NCBI GenBank assembly: GCA_944388405.1
Contig: CALXIQ010000007.1
Coordinates: 124,001 to 188,000 of the forward strand
DNA: 64,000 nt
Direction of reading: 5' to 3'
From: an uncultured Ruminococcus sp.
GTDB taxonomy: Bacteria; Bacillota; Clostridia; Oscillospirales; Ruminococcaceae
Of the stretch, positions 18,000 through 27,408 are shown one piece after another. A program made the position numbers and the translations under genes. Positions within the stretch are counted from its first letter, which is position 1. The number at the start of each line of letters is the position of its first letter. The notes beneath the pieces are model-generated. The model did no database searches and was not told the origin of the DNA. It saw only the letters and a list, made by a program, of their open reading frames with translations.

Positions 18000-20660
18000 C
18001 TATTCAATATATTTTCTGAGATTCAGAATCAGCGGCAGAATATATATAACTGCCATCACCGCAATCGCCCCAACCTGCACTACCCGCAGAACAACAAGTC
18101 CCGCTTTCTGTGAAATAACAAGCTTGTTTCTGAAAATTATATAAAGCACAAACGCTGCCGCTCCCATAACCGACAAAGCAAGTCCGACATAAAAGCCTTT
18201 GGGAATAAAGCTAATCTCTATCTCATTTTCCCCGTCGTTGAGCTCAAATGAAATAAAATCGCCAACTGCCTTTGCGTATTCCACTTTTTCACCGTTTACC
18301 TTTACAGTGAAGCCTTCCTCATAAGGAATTGAAAGCACACAGGTCTTGTCCCTCGAAACAGTGCAGCTTGCCGTCAGTTTTCCTCCGTCGGCAGTAAAGC
18401 CTGCGCTCTCGGAACTTTCTACGGCGGTTTCAAGCTTGTTAAGGTCAAGTCCGAATACCCCGAAGGAATAACAGCTTACCGACTTCTTACAATTAAGGGC
18501 CACCTCAACCTGCTGATCTTCAAACTCTCCAAGCTTAATAACTCCGTTGTTTGTTGTGGTAGGATAATTTGACGTTACGGATCTTCCGTTTACCGTTATT
18601 GAAAAGCTTTCAAAATATTCTTCACTCAGATCGTTTGAAAATCTGTCGAAGCAATCGGCATAAACCGACTGTCTGCCGTCAACATAAAAGCTGTACTTTA
18701 CTACACCTCCGCTGTCGATAACATACCTGCCGTTCTGATTGGTTATGCCGTATGAATCCTCCGAATATTCATATTCGCTTATAAGCTCTCCCTGTCCCGG
18801 AAAGAGAGTTTCAAACAGATACTCCTGAACCTGCGCCCTGGTAATGCCTGAGGTAATTTCCTCAGAATCTGATAAGTCTGCTTCTGTTATCAATCCAAGT
18901 CCTAAAGAGTAGGGCAGCTTTTCTATAGAATATTCCCCGTTTGTGTACACCGGGTTTTCCCCCTGCCCCCTTACAATCCTGTATCCTACGCTGTAAAGGG
19001 CATCCGTAAGCTCCGTTCCTCCGCAAGAGCCTACCTCCATCCATACGGTAGTGTAGCCAAGCTTTTTCTGATTGAACATAAATTCACGGTCGGTAAGAGA
19101 AGTGTAATGGCTGAGGGACGGATAACCCAGCGCTCCCACCATATTGTAATCCATAAGCTTTCCGTCGGTGGCAACACGGTAAAAACCGTCGTCGTCGATT
19201 TTTCCGGCAAGGTCGGTTATTTCGGCTATCGACTGTGTTTTTTCGGGATTTCTCTCAGCGTAAGAGGTCATATATATTTTTACGTTTCCTGCCGACTCAA
19301 ATACTACAGCAGCACAAAGCACAATAGTAAAAAACCGCTTGTCTATATATCCCTTGTAAAATGCAAAATACAACAACCCAAATACTATTACCGAAACTGC
19401 AAACAATTGCGCATTGCTCTCAAATGACGCATCATTTCCCCACAAGCTGGAGGTATAATGGCTGAGGTCCTCAAAATTTTCATCTATAAATTTTACCGAG
19501 AAAATATAGTACAGCTCCAGCAGTATCGCCGCCCCCACATAACCTGCAAGAGCTTTTCCAATGCCGACTTTTTTTGAAATATCCTCTCTGTTCTGAAGAA
19601 ATTCGGCGCAGCATATCAAACCTATGAAAATAGTTATAAATCCGTATCTTGCAGGGAAGGACATATAATTTCCCGTATGCCACATTTTATTTATCGGCTC
19701 GATAAAAAACGGAATCAGCAAAAGTGCAAACATTATAAGATACGAATTTGCACGTTGGCATCTTCTGCTTCCGTTAAGCGCATGAAAGCCTACCAGCATG
19801 AATATAAAGCCGGAACAGAAAAGCAGCGGAAGCACTGTCTTGTAACTGGTTATAAAGTCGGAATTGACTATCGTTTCGACAACCGACTCCCCTCTTCCCG
19901 AAGTAAGATATTGTATCAGGCAGGGCAGCCATATTACCGCCGACAGCAGCGCCGCAATAAGCGAGCCGGAAACAAATTTTACACATATGGCAGCCCTGTT
20001 TTCACTTTTTCCATTTCTGAACACATATAACGCCATAAACAGTATGATAAACAGCACCGTCATATAGCTTATATAGAAATTCACCGCCATCATCAGAGTA
20101 ACAATGATTATATACGGAATATTATTGCTTTTATGCACCAGAACATCCAGCGATATCATAAGAAGCGGGAAAAGATACATCATATCAAGCCAGATAAGAT
20201 TCTGATAGAAAAGCATCCCGTAGCCGCACAAAGCGTAAATTAAACTAAGTGCAATTACATAGCCCCCGTCAAGTTCCTTTCTGCACAACCTAAAATACAG
20301 CGCAGATGTAAAAGCGGCAGTCATAAGCTTTAATATGACAAGTATATTTACGAAAGTGAATATATCTCCCTTGTCCACAAATTTTATAAGAAATGAAAAG
20401 GGACTTGCAAGGAAAAAGAAAAACACACCGTAAAAATTCATTCCTCCGGCGTTATTCAGATTAAGAAACAAGCTTGACTTTCCGTCCAGCACATCCTTGA
20501 AATCCATAAGCAGCGGCACTACCTGCTGAGTCATGTCGCACCACGAAACCGATCCTTCCCCAAAAGGATACATACCGCTTGCTTTAAATACAATCAGCAT
20601 AACCGCCAGCACTGCAAGAGGCGGAATAACAAGGGGGATAATCTTTTTTAGTTTTTCCAT
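18000..20660 (-). CDS. YfhO family membrane protein
   Basis: This 886-residue protein has a GT-C-like architecture. About a dozen N-terminal membrane helices precede a large extracellular domain (about residues 470-830), and a last helix is near the C-terminus. YfhO proteins are linked to glycosylation of lipoteichoic acid or other envelope polymers, using lipid-linked sugar. The early extracellular loop has W-C-D-M-T-Q-Q (acidic residue as expected for GT-C) and N-N-A-G-G-M-N-F-Y-G. The ATG at 20660 follows AGGAGAATAATA. A consensus promoter lies immediately upstream, and 31 residues of extra open frame would run into it. It is convergent with polA. Confidence 0.88.
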   Translation of the reverse strand: MEKLKKIIPLVIPPLAVLAVMLIVFKASGMYPFGEGSVSWCDMTQQVVPLLMDFKDVLDGKSSLFLNLNNAGGMNFYGVFFFFLASPFSFLIKFVDKGDIFTFVNILVILKLMTAAFTSALYFRLCRKELDGGYVIALSLIYALCGYGMLFYQNLIWLDMMYLFPLLMISLDVLVHKSNNIPYIIIVTLMMAVNFYISYMTVLFIILFMALYVFRNGKSENRAAICVKFVSGSLIAALLSAVIWLPCLIQYLTSGRGESVVETIVNSDFITSYKTVLPLLFCSGFIFMLVGFHALNGSRRCQRANSYLIMFALLLIPFFIEPINKMWHTGNYMSFPARYGFITIFIGLICCAEFLQNREDISKKVGIGKALAGYVGAAILLELYYIFSVKFIDENFEDLSHYTSSLWGNDASFESNAQLFAVSVIVFGLLYFAFYKGYIDKRFFTIVLCAAVVFESAGNVKIYMTSYAERNPEKTQSIAEITDLAGKIDDDGFYRVATDGKLMDYNMVGALGYPSLSHYTSLTDREFMFNQKKLGYTTVWMEVGSCGGTELTDALYSVGYRIVRGQGENPVYTNGEYSIEKLPYSLGLGLITEADLSDSEEITSGITRAQVQEYLFETLFPGQGELISEYEYSEDSYGITNQNGRYVIDSGGVVKYSFYVDGRQSVYADCFDRFSNDLSEEYFESFSITVNGRSVTSNYPTTTNNGVIKLGEFEDQQVEVALNCKKSVSCYSFGVFGLDLNKLETAVESSESAGFTADGGKLTASCTVSRDKTCVLSIPYEEGFTVKVNGEKVEYAKAVGDFISFELNDGENEIEISFIPKGFYVGLALSVMGAAAFVLYIIFRNKLVISQKAGLVVLRVVQVGAIAVMAVIYILPLILNLRKYIE

Positions 20661-20702
20661 TATTATTCTCCTGTTGTCTTTTACAATTTGTATAACGGAA
20701 AT

Positions 20703-20731
20703 ATTATAACTCTTTAAGCCGATAATGTCAA
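20703..20731 (-). promoter_or_regulatory. Consensus promoter of yfhO
   Basis: On the minus strand TTGACA (20726-20731), 17 bases and TATAAT (20703-20708) lie 43 bases before the yfhO start. This rules out the longer upstream frame. Confidence 0.8.
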
Positions 20732-20753
20732 TCTGCCCGTGCATTTTCTGCAA

Positions 20754-20794
20754 GTAAAAAAATTATCCTTACGACAATACATCGTAAGGATAAT
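20754..20794 (-). terminator. Terminator of the phage structural operon
   Basis: A perfect 13-base stem, ATTATCCTTACGA (20762-20774) with TCGTAAGGATAAT (20782-20794), is followed on the minus strand by a run of about seven T. It begins eight bases after the last phage-like gene. The operon therefore has its own dedicated 3' end. Confidence 0.9.
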
Positions 20795-20802
20795 CCTGAA
20801 AC

Positions 20803-21723
20803 TCAGTTTCCGTCCACATAACAGGTCAGCGTAGTCAGAATTCTCATGTCACTAACATTCAGCTCTATTCTTCCCACCGAAAGATTCCCGAAAGAAAAAT
20901 CACTGCGTGACAGGACTGCCCTGTCAAACAGCTCCTCCTGGTTGTACCCGATATACGTGAAAAAATATCCTTTCATTCCCTTGTTGGAATACTTTATCCT
21001 TGCGGTAAGTCCGCTTACCGGGTCGCTTAACCACTGGTCATCGAGGGCATAATACCTTGTCCTGATAATATCAAGATCGTCAGCGTAGGTGTTTTCGTAT
21101 GTGTAGGTATATTGCCCTTCATCGTCCGCCATGAAAGCTTCCGAAATTATTCCCCGAACATCTTTAAGACTACCGAAGCTTACAATCGCTTCGTAGTTGT
21201 AATTGCGCAAAGCGTCCACCTGCGGAGTTACTCTGACTTTATTTGTGCTGTAAATATACGGAAAGGTCTGATAAGCCTTGTAGCTGTATGCCATAAACGC
21301 ATCCCATATGGTAGAGTTTTCTTTCACATACACATAGTTTACCGTTTTAGTTCCGCTTTCATAGGTCACCATAGGTATGATAGTATTGCGTGTGGCAAGC
21401 GTCGAAAGACTTACGTTATAATTCATTCTCGGAACAGGCTCGTTCTGGTCAAGCATTGCGCTGTAGCCTTTTGATTCAAAGTTATAAACCCATCTTCCGT
21501 TTTCCCATTTCCTATCAAGCTTATCCATTGTACCCTGATGAATCATTTTTGAACCTGCATAACAGCTTATTTCATATCCTTCCGACAGATCCTCATCAGA
21601 AAAAAATCTTCCCGAAGTGTAGGTATAAGGAATATATCTGTCTTTGATATAATGAAAATTTTCGATGGTGTAGATTGTATTGTAGTTTGGATTTCTGACT
21701 ACAAAATAACATAACTGCGACGT
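20803..21723 (-). CDS. Phage tail/baseplate hub-like protein, apparent ACG start
   Basis: The coding frame spans 306 residues back to an ACG at 21723, seven bases after a perfect AGGAGG (TAGGAGGTGATAGT-ACG). No ATG, GTG or TTG occurs in frame until the ATG at 21546, which would drop 59 well-coded residues. The sequence (E-I-S-C-Y-A-G-S-K-M-I-H-Q-G near residue 50, G-Y-S-A-M-L-D-Q-N-E-P near 85) has the beta-rich look of late-control/GpD or XkdQ-type hub proteins, but this is a weak match. There is no lysozyme or peptidase domain. It is the last gene before the operon terminator. An ACG start would be rare; a point mutation of ATG is equally possible, in which case the protein may be lost or truncated. 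Confidence 0.65.
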   Translation of the reverse strand, partial: TSQLCYFVVRNPNYNTIYTIENFHYIKDRYIPYTYTSGRFFSDEDLSEGYEISCYAGSKMIHQGTMDKLDRKWENGRWVYNFESKGYSAMLDQNEPVPRMNYNVSLSTLATRNTIIPMVTYESGTKTVNYVYVKENSTIWDAFMAYSYKAYQTFPYIYSTNKVRVTPQVDALRNYNYEAIVSFGSLKDVRGIISEAFMADDEGQYTYTYENTYADDLDIIRTRYYALDDQWLSDPVSGLTARIKYSNKGMKGYFFTYIGYNQEELFDRAVLSRSDFSFGNLSVGRIELNVSDMRILTTLTCYVDGN

Positions 21724-21734
21724 ACTATCACCTC

Positions 21735-22094
21735 CTATAAGCCTTTAAGCTGTAAAATACATTCGCCAACAAACGCCTGGTCGGAAAGCTTCAGCGTTCC
21801 CTTTATCATCACAAGGTCGGTATAATCGGTTTCATCTATGGTTATCTCCTCAATCGCCTGACCCGAATACTGAGAGATAAGGTCAAGATAAAATTCCCTG
21901 TCGCATGGAAGCACTTTTCCTTTAAGGGTAATAAATACAGGCTGAGAGCTTACGATTTTTCTGTCCGTTTCACCGTTTACAAGAGCTATCTCCGAAAGCT
22001 TTGTTTCGCCAACGAATACCGCTTCGTTCATATAAAATTCGTCCTCGCCCAGAACTATCTTGACGCTTTCCTTGCTTATTACTTTTGTCTGCAT
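21735..22094 (-). CDS. Probable phage tail tube protein
   Basis: This is a 119-residue beta-rich protein (M-Q-T-K-V-I-S-K-E-S, then F-Y-M-N-E-A-V-F-V-G-E-T, K-G-T-L-K-L-S-D-Q-A-F-V-G-E). The size, strand-rich character and position after the connector genes fit a tail tube monomer. No specific family motif was recognised. GGGGAG lies 11 bases before this ATG; upstream in-frame starts overlap the previous gene. The stop is 11 bases from the ACG of the next gene. Confidence 0.5.
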   Translation of the reverse strand: MQTKVISKESVKIVLGEDEFYMNEAVFVGETKLSEIALVNGETDRKIVSSQPVFITLKGKVLPCDREFYLDLISQYSGQAIEEITIDETDYTDLVMIKGTLKLSDQAFVGECILQLKGL

Positions 22095-22095
22095 A

Positions 22096-22530
22096 TTACA
22101 CATCACTCCCCGTCTGGGTTTCGTCGGTTTCCGTTATAAGCATTTTAATTTTTGCGCTTATGCTTATCTCAAGGCGACCCACCAGACTGTTTCGCTGAGC
22201 AGGCGACCTGTCAAGCTCCGTCACAAGCGCGTCGCCTCCCATTCCCAGCTGATACATAAAGCCGTCCGCCTTCTGTTCAAGCTGTTCATAATCGGAATAT
22301 CCGCAGCGGTTGCCAAGCAGACGAATCTCAACCGAATAAACCACCTCAGTTCCCCACAAAGCCCCGTTTACCGCAGTTATCTTAGGCGAATATGAAGCGG
22401 ATCTTATGCCGCAAAGGCAAAAGCTTTCCTTAGGTTTTAAAGTAAGCATTTGCGCAGAAAATTCCGGAATGTAGGTCAGACCCTGTGTCTGGGCGGCGGC
22501 GGTTATAACAGTTTTAAGCTCACTGGTCAT
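22096..22530 (-). CDS. Probable phage tail-completion/minor structural protein
   Basis: This 144-residue protein lies between the connector and tube genes. The layout (an N-terminal helix M-T-S-E-L-K-T-V-I-T-A-A-A, then alternating strands ending S-I-S-A-K-I-K-M) is what one expects of a tail terminator or neck protein. The assignment rests on order and size, not on a clear motif. GGAGGAGC precedes the ATG at 22530, which overlaps the end of the upstream gene by 11 bases. Confidence 0.5.
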   Translation of the reverse strand: MTSELKTVITAAAQTQGLTYIPEFSAQMLTLKPKESFCLCGIRSASYSPKITAVNGALWGTEVVYSVEIRLLGNRCGYSDYEQLEQKADGFMYQLGMGGDALVTELDRSPAQRNSLVGRLEISISAKIKMLITETDETQTGSDV

Positions 22531-22903
22531 AATGCTCCTCCGTTCCCATAAACACAAAGTCATCGTCCCGCACAAGCCCTCTCAAGGCTGCAAATGCGCT
22601 GCTTTTAAGCCTTTTGGCGGCTGCAATTCCCTTTTCGTCAGCCGTTTCGTCGTAAGCCGCGCCGTTTTCCGAAAACATTACCTTAAGCCGCATTGAGCTT
22701 TCCAGCACATAATCATAAACCGCTGCAGCGCAGGCGGCATATTCGCACTTTGTCACCGAATCATCGTCAGGTTCGACGATAAGTCTTTGCTGAACAAAGT
22801 CTATTCCGCTGTTGATAAGGTCCTCGTATTCAAAATCATCCGAATCAAGCCCGGTTATTCTGAGAAACAAGTCCTTTACGTTAGCGTAGGTTATCTGAGC
22901 CAT
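22520..22903 (-). CDS. Phage head-tail connector-like protein
   Basis: This mostly helical 127-residue protein (M-A-Q-I-T-Y-A-N-V-K-D-L-F-L-R, then Y-E-D-L-I-N-S-G-I-D-F-V-Q-Q-R-L, A-A-C-A-A-A-V-Y-D-Y-V) directly follows the capsid gene. That helix-bundle form and position are typical of gp6-like head-tail adaptors. GGGAGGAATG precedes the ATG. It overlaps the next gene. Confidence 0.6.
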   Translation of the reverse strand: MAQITYANVKDLFLRITGLDSDDFEYEDLINSGIDFVQQRLIVEPDDDSVTKCEYAACAAAVYDYVLESSMRLKVMFSENGAAYDETADEKGIAAAKRLKSSAFAALRGLVRDDDFVFMGTEEHYDQ

Positions 22904-22974
22904 TTTTCATTCCTCCCGTCATCAGATATGCACTGCGGCGGAAGCTTTTCCTCCGCCGCAAGCGCCTGATAAAA

Positions 22975-23949
22975 TTATGCCTCTGTGCTGAGAACCTTTA
23001 CCGCTCCGTCGGTAAGCTTTGAAAAACCTACCATTATCGAGCAGGATATTTCGTCGCACTGAGTAGTTATAAGCTTGTCGAAGTCAACAACTACGTCGGT
23101 GCCGAACACCATTTCGGCGGCACAGGTCTTGTCTATTCCCACGATGTCGGTGCTGTCCACCGCTGAGGATTTTACCAGCGTTACTCCATAGGGAGTCTTT
23201 ACCTTTCCGCTGGACATAAAATCCGAAACGCAGAATTTCATTTCGTCAAGGGCAAGAATCTGCGCCATAAGCGCCGGAGTGCAAACCATCGTGGTCATGT
23301 CGTTGTCGCTCATGGAAGCCCAGAAGTTTGCAAGGTCGGCGTAGGTAAGGCTTGTTCCTGAAATTTCCGAGGGCGTTACGCCGCTGGTAAGCTCAGTTAT
23401 CGCCAGCTTGTTTACCGCCCTTGAAATCTGAGCGCCAAGGCTTTTGAGAATTACGCCGAAGGCTTCAAGACGCTGCTTTCTTATAGACTCGTAGGAGCAG
23501 GAAAGCTTTCTTGCAAACTTGGTAAGAGCCTTGGCGCTTGAAGCAAGCCTTACGGTTGAAGCAGGCACTTCTCCGCCCTGAGCAACACCTGTGTCGGTGC
23601 CGTTTTTGGTTACGGTAAGTCCTCGAAAATCAATTCCGTCGGTGTAGGAAACCGCCGCTACTACCTCGGGCAGTATGGACGCTTCCTCCATACCCTGCTT
23701 TATCGTTCTGCGGACATATTCGGGGAAAAGCACTGCAGATTCGGTTGAGGCGAAGAATTTTTCCACCCGATCTGAATTTACTCCCGACACCTTAATGTCA
23801 AATCGCTTAAGCTGTCTTTCATAGGCATCAAGCCCAGCAAGTTCTGTGCCGGCATAGTTTTCGTCCGGGTCAAGCTGCTGCAGCGCCTGAGTGAAGGTTT
23901 TGCCTGTAATTGAATAAAGTCCTTTTTCAAGTTTAACTGTGTTGTACAT
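22975..23949 (-). CDS. Phage major capsid protein (HK97-like)
   Basis: The product is 324 residues. An N-terminal arm is followed by an HK97-fold-like body: P-E-Y-V-R-R-T-I-K-Q-G-M near 77, A-A-V-S-Y-T-D-G-I-D-F-R-G-L, then an A-x-x-L-T-K-F-A-R-K-L-S E-loop/spine region, and P-A-L-M-A-Q-I-L-A-L-D-E. Position after the protease-scaffold gene supports the call. AAAGGAGATATG precedes the ATG. A small hairpin (GCGGC 23974-23978 with GCCGC 23987-23991) sits just before the ribosome site, possibly stabilising capsid mRNA. Confidence 0.8.
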   Translation of the reverse strand: MYNTVKLEKGLYSITGKTFTQALQQLDPDENYAGTELAGLDAYERQLKRFDIKVSGVNSDRVEKFFASTESAVLFPEYVRRTIKQGMEEASILPEVVAAVSYTDGIDFRGLTVTKNGTDTGVAQGGEVPASTVRLASSAKALTKFARKLSCSYESIRKQRLEAFGVILKSLGAQISRAVNKLAITELTSGVTPSEISGTSLTYADLANFWASMSDNDMTTMVCTPALMAQILALDEMKFCVSDFMSSGKVKTPYGVTLVKSSAVDSTDIVGIDKTCAAEMVFGTDVVVDFDKLITTQCDEISCSIMVGFSKLTDGAVKVLSTEA

Positions 23950-24044
23950 AAAACATATCTCCTTTTTTATTAAGCGGCAAAATTAAGCCGCCTGATTTTT
24001 GTGTTTCACCTTTGCTCCGCCTTTGCCGAAGCGAACTTATATTT

Positions 24045-24938
24045 TTATCGCTGCTTTTTAAGCTTGAAATTGTTGTTTTCCCCCGGTTTTTTCGCCGGCT
24101 TGCCGCTGTCCAACTGCAAAGGAATATCCTCACGGGAGCATTGTTCCTTCAGCGTTTCGTGCAGCTTTTCCAGCTGTGAAAAGCTCAGGGTTTCGGTAAG
24201 TGTTTTTACCGTTTCCACCGCCATTATAGGACGGCAAAGAAAGCTCAGCGACATTATCTCACGCTTTAACATTTCGCAGGCTCTGTAATTTTCATCCTCT
24301 TTGAGGGAAAGCTCTCGTTTCAAGGCTTTTACCTCAACGGCGTCACGGTCGTCACTGTAAGTTTTGGTTACTCCCGCATTTCGCTGAGCGGGAACGGCTA
24401 CAAAGGACCATTCATAAGCGTCGGTAGGCTCATCGAGAATAACGTTGCAACGCTTGCCGTCGTAATATCTGCCCTTTATATGACCGCAGGGATTCTCTTT
24501 CAGGTCAGCTCCGCACACCGAGCACAGCTTTTTACCCACCGAACAGCCCACCGACACCTCCTTTTTAATTCCGCCTTCAATCTCTGCAATAAGATCCTTT
24601 GACTTTTCGGTTCTCATCATATAAGCCTTTGCCACAAGGCAGGTGTAAGGCTCGGCGGCTTCGGTAAGCCGGTCGCCGCAGGTTTTTACCTCGCAGTCGA
24701 AAATTCTTGCCGTCTGGTTTTCGCCCCTGGGGTCGTGGTCGAAAATTCCCGTTTTACCCACAAAAAGTTGTGCCAGCTTTTCAAGGGCGGCTATTGAAAA
24801 CCGCTCGCCGTCACGGTCAACCTCGTTGTCGCAAAGTATTACCGGAAAGGTGTAAACCTCCTCCGCCGAAACGGGCGTTCGGGTGTACCTGTTAAGCTTT
24901 TCAAGCAGCCCATCGTCAAGTGTAAAGTCGTTTTCCAT
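24045..24938 (-). CDS. Phage prohead protease with scaffold-like tail
   Basis: This is a 297-residue protein. The N-terminal part resembles head-maturation proteases: F-P-V-I-L-C-D-N-E-V-D-R-D-G-E-R-F-S, G-I-F-D-H-D-P-R with a candidate catalytic His, K-K-E-V-S-V-G-C-S with a candidate Ser, and Y-E-W-S-F-V-A-V-P-A. A CxxC pair is near residues 140-143. From about residue 200 it becomes a charged helical region ending in a basic tail, as in protease-scaffold fusions. AAAGGAG lies before the ATG. It is located between portal and capsid, the usual place. Confidence 0.75.
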   Translation of the reverse strand: MENDFTLDDGLLEKLNRYTRTPVSAEEVYTFPVILCDNEVDRDGERFSIAALEKLAQLFVGKTGIFDHDPRGENQTARIFDCEVKTCGDRLTEAAEPYTCLVAKAYMMRTEKSKDLIAEIEGGIKKEVSVGCSVGKKLCSVCGADLKENPCGHIKGRYYDGKRCNVILDEPTDAYEWSFVAVPAQRNAGVTKTYSDDRDAVEVKALKRELSLKEDENYRACEMLKREIMSLSFLCRPIMAVETVKTLTETLSFSQLEKLHETLKEQCSREDIPLQLDSGKPAKKPGENNNFKLKKQR

Positions 24939-24963
24939 TGGGTTTCTCCTTTCTGTTCTGAGT

Positions 24964-26106
24964 TTAATCTACCGTTACTTCCCTGGCAGTACGTTCCGAT
25001 TCGGCAAGGGCGTTGTAATAATTAGCCCTGGCAAGTTCGGATTCGTCCTGGAGATTTATGTTTTCCCACTCAATCTCACAATCACAGTCAAAGCCGCACA
25101 GCCGCAGGAATGTACGGGCAATCTTCAGCAGTATGGGGGTAAGCAGCCGCCTGTAGTATTCAAGCTCGCTGGTGAGAATATCCGCCTGCTGAGAGGACAT
25201 TCTTTCGGTGGTGGACCAGTTAAGACCCAGCAGGAAAGGCGGTATGGAAAGCTTTGAGATTATCTGCTCAAGCAGCTGACGGACGGGGACTTCGGTATCT
25301 ATTATCTGACTATCGGCTCCGATTACTTTTATCTGTACATCGCCTACCGCCACAAAATCCTTTATAACGCCGTTTCTTGCGCTGCTCATTCCGTCAGCCC
25401 ACTGTGCGGCGATTTCCTGAGCTCTGTCCTTTGCAAACGCTCTGTCGGCAGGGTCGTCGGAGGGCTTGTAGGTCACGGCGTAGCGGACGTTTCCGGCTCG
25501 GTCAAAGTTCTGACCTATGCAGCGATATATTTTCATAAGCACTTCGCTGAGGGCAGGAGTTCCCCGCAGTATGGACACTCCCTCCGGGTGCTTTACCGAC
25601 GGATTCAGCGTTGAGTAAAGCAGCAGCTCGGGGTGAGGGATATTTACCTCGTCGCCGGTGGCGTTTTCGATTATCTTCAAATCAAGGGGAGTCTTTCCCC
25701 TGCGTACTCCCAACATTACCGGGTCGGCTATATACACGCCGTTTATTTTTCTGCGGCGCGAATCCACCACAATCTCTCCGAGAGCCTTGCCGTAGGTAAG
25801 CAGGGTGTCAAGCCACATATCCGCAAAGCAGTTGAGGGACCTGCCTGAAATTCCCGAGTGCAGGTTCAGCGTAAAATCGTCCATAAGCTTTTGTGCCTGC
25901 TTGTCGCCGCACACCACCTTAAAATCGTTGCACAGCCGTATTATCTTGCCGATGCAGGCGTCCAGCACCGGCACTTCGGCTCTGAGATTTTCGTAAAACT
26001 GAGTTTCAAAGCTGTTCCACGAGGGGCAGAGCCTGTAGACCTCACGCTCAGCCGAGCAGGATACCTTGTCGGACAGGGGCGGAGACTTCTTTCTGAATAA
26101 GTTCAA
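24964..26106 (-). CDS. Phage portal protein
   Basis: This 380-residue protein forms the dodecameric portal ring at the DNA-packaging vertex. Family-like segments are the early helix W-N-S-F-E-T-Q-F-Y, then L-T-Y-G-K-A-L-G-E-I-V, H-P-E-L-L-L-Y-S-T-L-N-P near 175, and S-I-P-P-F-L-L-G-L-N-W-S-T-T-E-R. It is at the short end for portals but shows no break. The start is TTG at 26106 with AAAGGA 11 bases upstream. The gene follows terminase by 30 bases. Confidence 0.8.
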   Translation of the reverse strand: MNLFRKKSPPLSDKVSCSAEREVYRLCPSWNSFETQFYENLRAEVPVLDACIGKIIRLCNDFKVVCGDKQAQKLMDDFTLNLHSGISGRSLNCFADMWLDTLLTYGKALGEIVVDSRRRKINGVYIADPVMLGVRRGKTPLDLKIIENATGDEVNIPHPELLLYSTLNPSVKHPEGVSILRGTPALSEVLMKIYRCIGQNFDRAGNVRYAVTYKPSDDPADRAFAKDRAQEIAAQWADGMSSARNGVIKDFVAVGDVQIKVIGADSQIIDTEVPVRQLLEQIISKLSIPPFLLGLNWSTTERMSSQQADILTSELEYYRRLLTPILLKIARTFLRLCGFDCDCEIEWENINLQDESELARANYYNALAESERTAREVTVD

Positions 26107-26136
26107 ATTGCTGTCATTCCTTTCTTGTTCTTATGT

Positions 26137-27408
26137 TTACCGCCTGTCAAGGGAAATCACGCAAAAAGGAGAGGGGGGCTGCCTTAAAAAGCGGGTGACA
26201 AAATAGCGGATGTCGTCCATTGCGTGGTCATTTTCCTTTACGGGTGCATCGCAGACGGTGTTTTTATCCCAGCGGTAGAGGGAAAATTCCCTTATGGCGT
26301 CGCCGCAGGAGGAATGTACTTTTATTTTCCCCGAGCTAAGAGCGTCGCTTACCCGTCTTATTCCCGAAAGCACATCGTTGACGGCAGGGGCGACGGGAAA
26401 TTTTCCGTGGCGGCGTATGCACTCAATAAACGAAGCGGCTGAGGGATCGCATACCACAAGACTTATGCTTCTTCCAGCGCACAGTCGTTCAAGGGCGGCG
26501 TAATGCTCCTCGTCGGTGCGCTGCTGACCCTCTTTGCGGGAATCGTAGTAATACTCGCTGATACGATACCACACTTCTTCGCTTTCTCCCCACAGTCCGA
26601 AGCTTGAGGGATTTACCGTGCCGTAGTCGCAGCTTACGGCAAAGCGTGAAAAGCTTTCAGGAAGCACATCTACAACGTGCAGCTTTGGGTCAAACATGGA
26701 GTAAACACAGCCGGAAACGTCCGTCCAGCTGCCCAGTACAAAGCGCTGATAAAATGCTCCCGTAAACATTGTGCGGTAACGCTTGATTATCGCCGGAGTG
26801 AGAGAGGGATTGTCCTCCAGCGAGAAGTGAAGATAAATAAGATTTTTGTCCGCAGCCTTGTCTATCCACTCTTTTTTGAACCAGTGATACCGGTTTTCAG
26901 GATTGCAGTTAAACCACAGCTTTGAGCCAGCCACAGAGCATCTTGCCACTGCCTGTTCAACAAAGCTTCTGGGCATAAGCACCACCTCGTCAAGCAGTAT
27001 TCCGCTGAGGGTTATTCCCTGTATCAACGAAGCGGAGTTTTCGTCTTTGCCGCCAAAGAGATAGAATCTGTTGCGGGAACCGCCGAAGCTGATGTCAATA
27101 TAGTTTTTGGTACGGTTTTCGGTTATTTCAAGCCCCCATTCGGAGGAATTTGCGATAAGGGGGGCAATGAGATTCCTCCTCACCGAGGTTATGGTCTTTC
27201 CGCAGATGCCGAACGCCGAGTTGTTGAAGTTCATCGACGCCCACGCCGCAAAGGACAGGGACATACAAAGGGTTTTGCCCGACCGCACCGCTCCGTCGCA
27301 GATTATCCCCTCCTTATCACGTGAGCCTTGGTTTTTCCACCAGTTGAACACCATTTTCTGCTTGGGGGAAAAGTCCTGCCAGCCTACCTTGCCGTTGCTT
27401 TTAATCAT
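26137..27408 (-). CDS. Phage terminase large subunit (PBSX-type)
   Basis: This 423-residue packaging ATPase/nuclease has an adenine-binding region F-S-P-K-Q-K-M-V-F, Walker A G-A-V-R-S-G-K-T and Walker B G-I-L-L-D-E-V. The coupling region is W-F-N-C-N-P-E-N. The nuclease domain has acidic residues in V-S-C-D-Y-G-T-V-N-P-S-S, V-V-C-D-P-S-A and N-D-H-A-M-D-D. All look intact. ATG at 27408 overlaps the terS stop (ATGATTAA), so the two subunits are translationally coupled. Confidence 0.9.
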   Translation of the reverse strand: MIKSNGKVGWQDFSPKQKMVFNWWKNQGSRDKEGIICDGAVRSGKTLCMSLSFAAWASMNFNNSAFGICGKTITSVRRNLIAPLIANSSEWGLEITENRTKNYIDISFGGSRNRFYLFGGKDENSASLIQGITLSGILLDEVVLMPRSFVEQAVARCSVAGSKLWFNCNPENRYHWFKKEWIDKAADKNLIYLHFSLEDNPSLTPAIIKRYRTMFTGAFYQRFVLGSWTDVSGCVYSMFDPKLHVVDVLPESFSRFAVSCDYGTVNPSSFGLWGESEEVWYRISEYYYDSRKEGQQRTDEEHYAALERLCAGRSISLVVCDPSAASFIECIRRHGKFPVAPAVNDVLSGIRRVSDALSSGKIKVHSSCGDAIREFSLYRWDKNTVCDAPVKENDHAMDDIRYFVTRFLRQPPSPFCVISLDRR

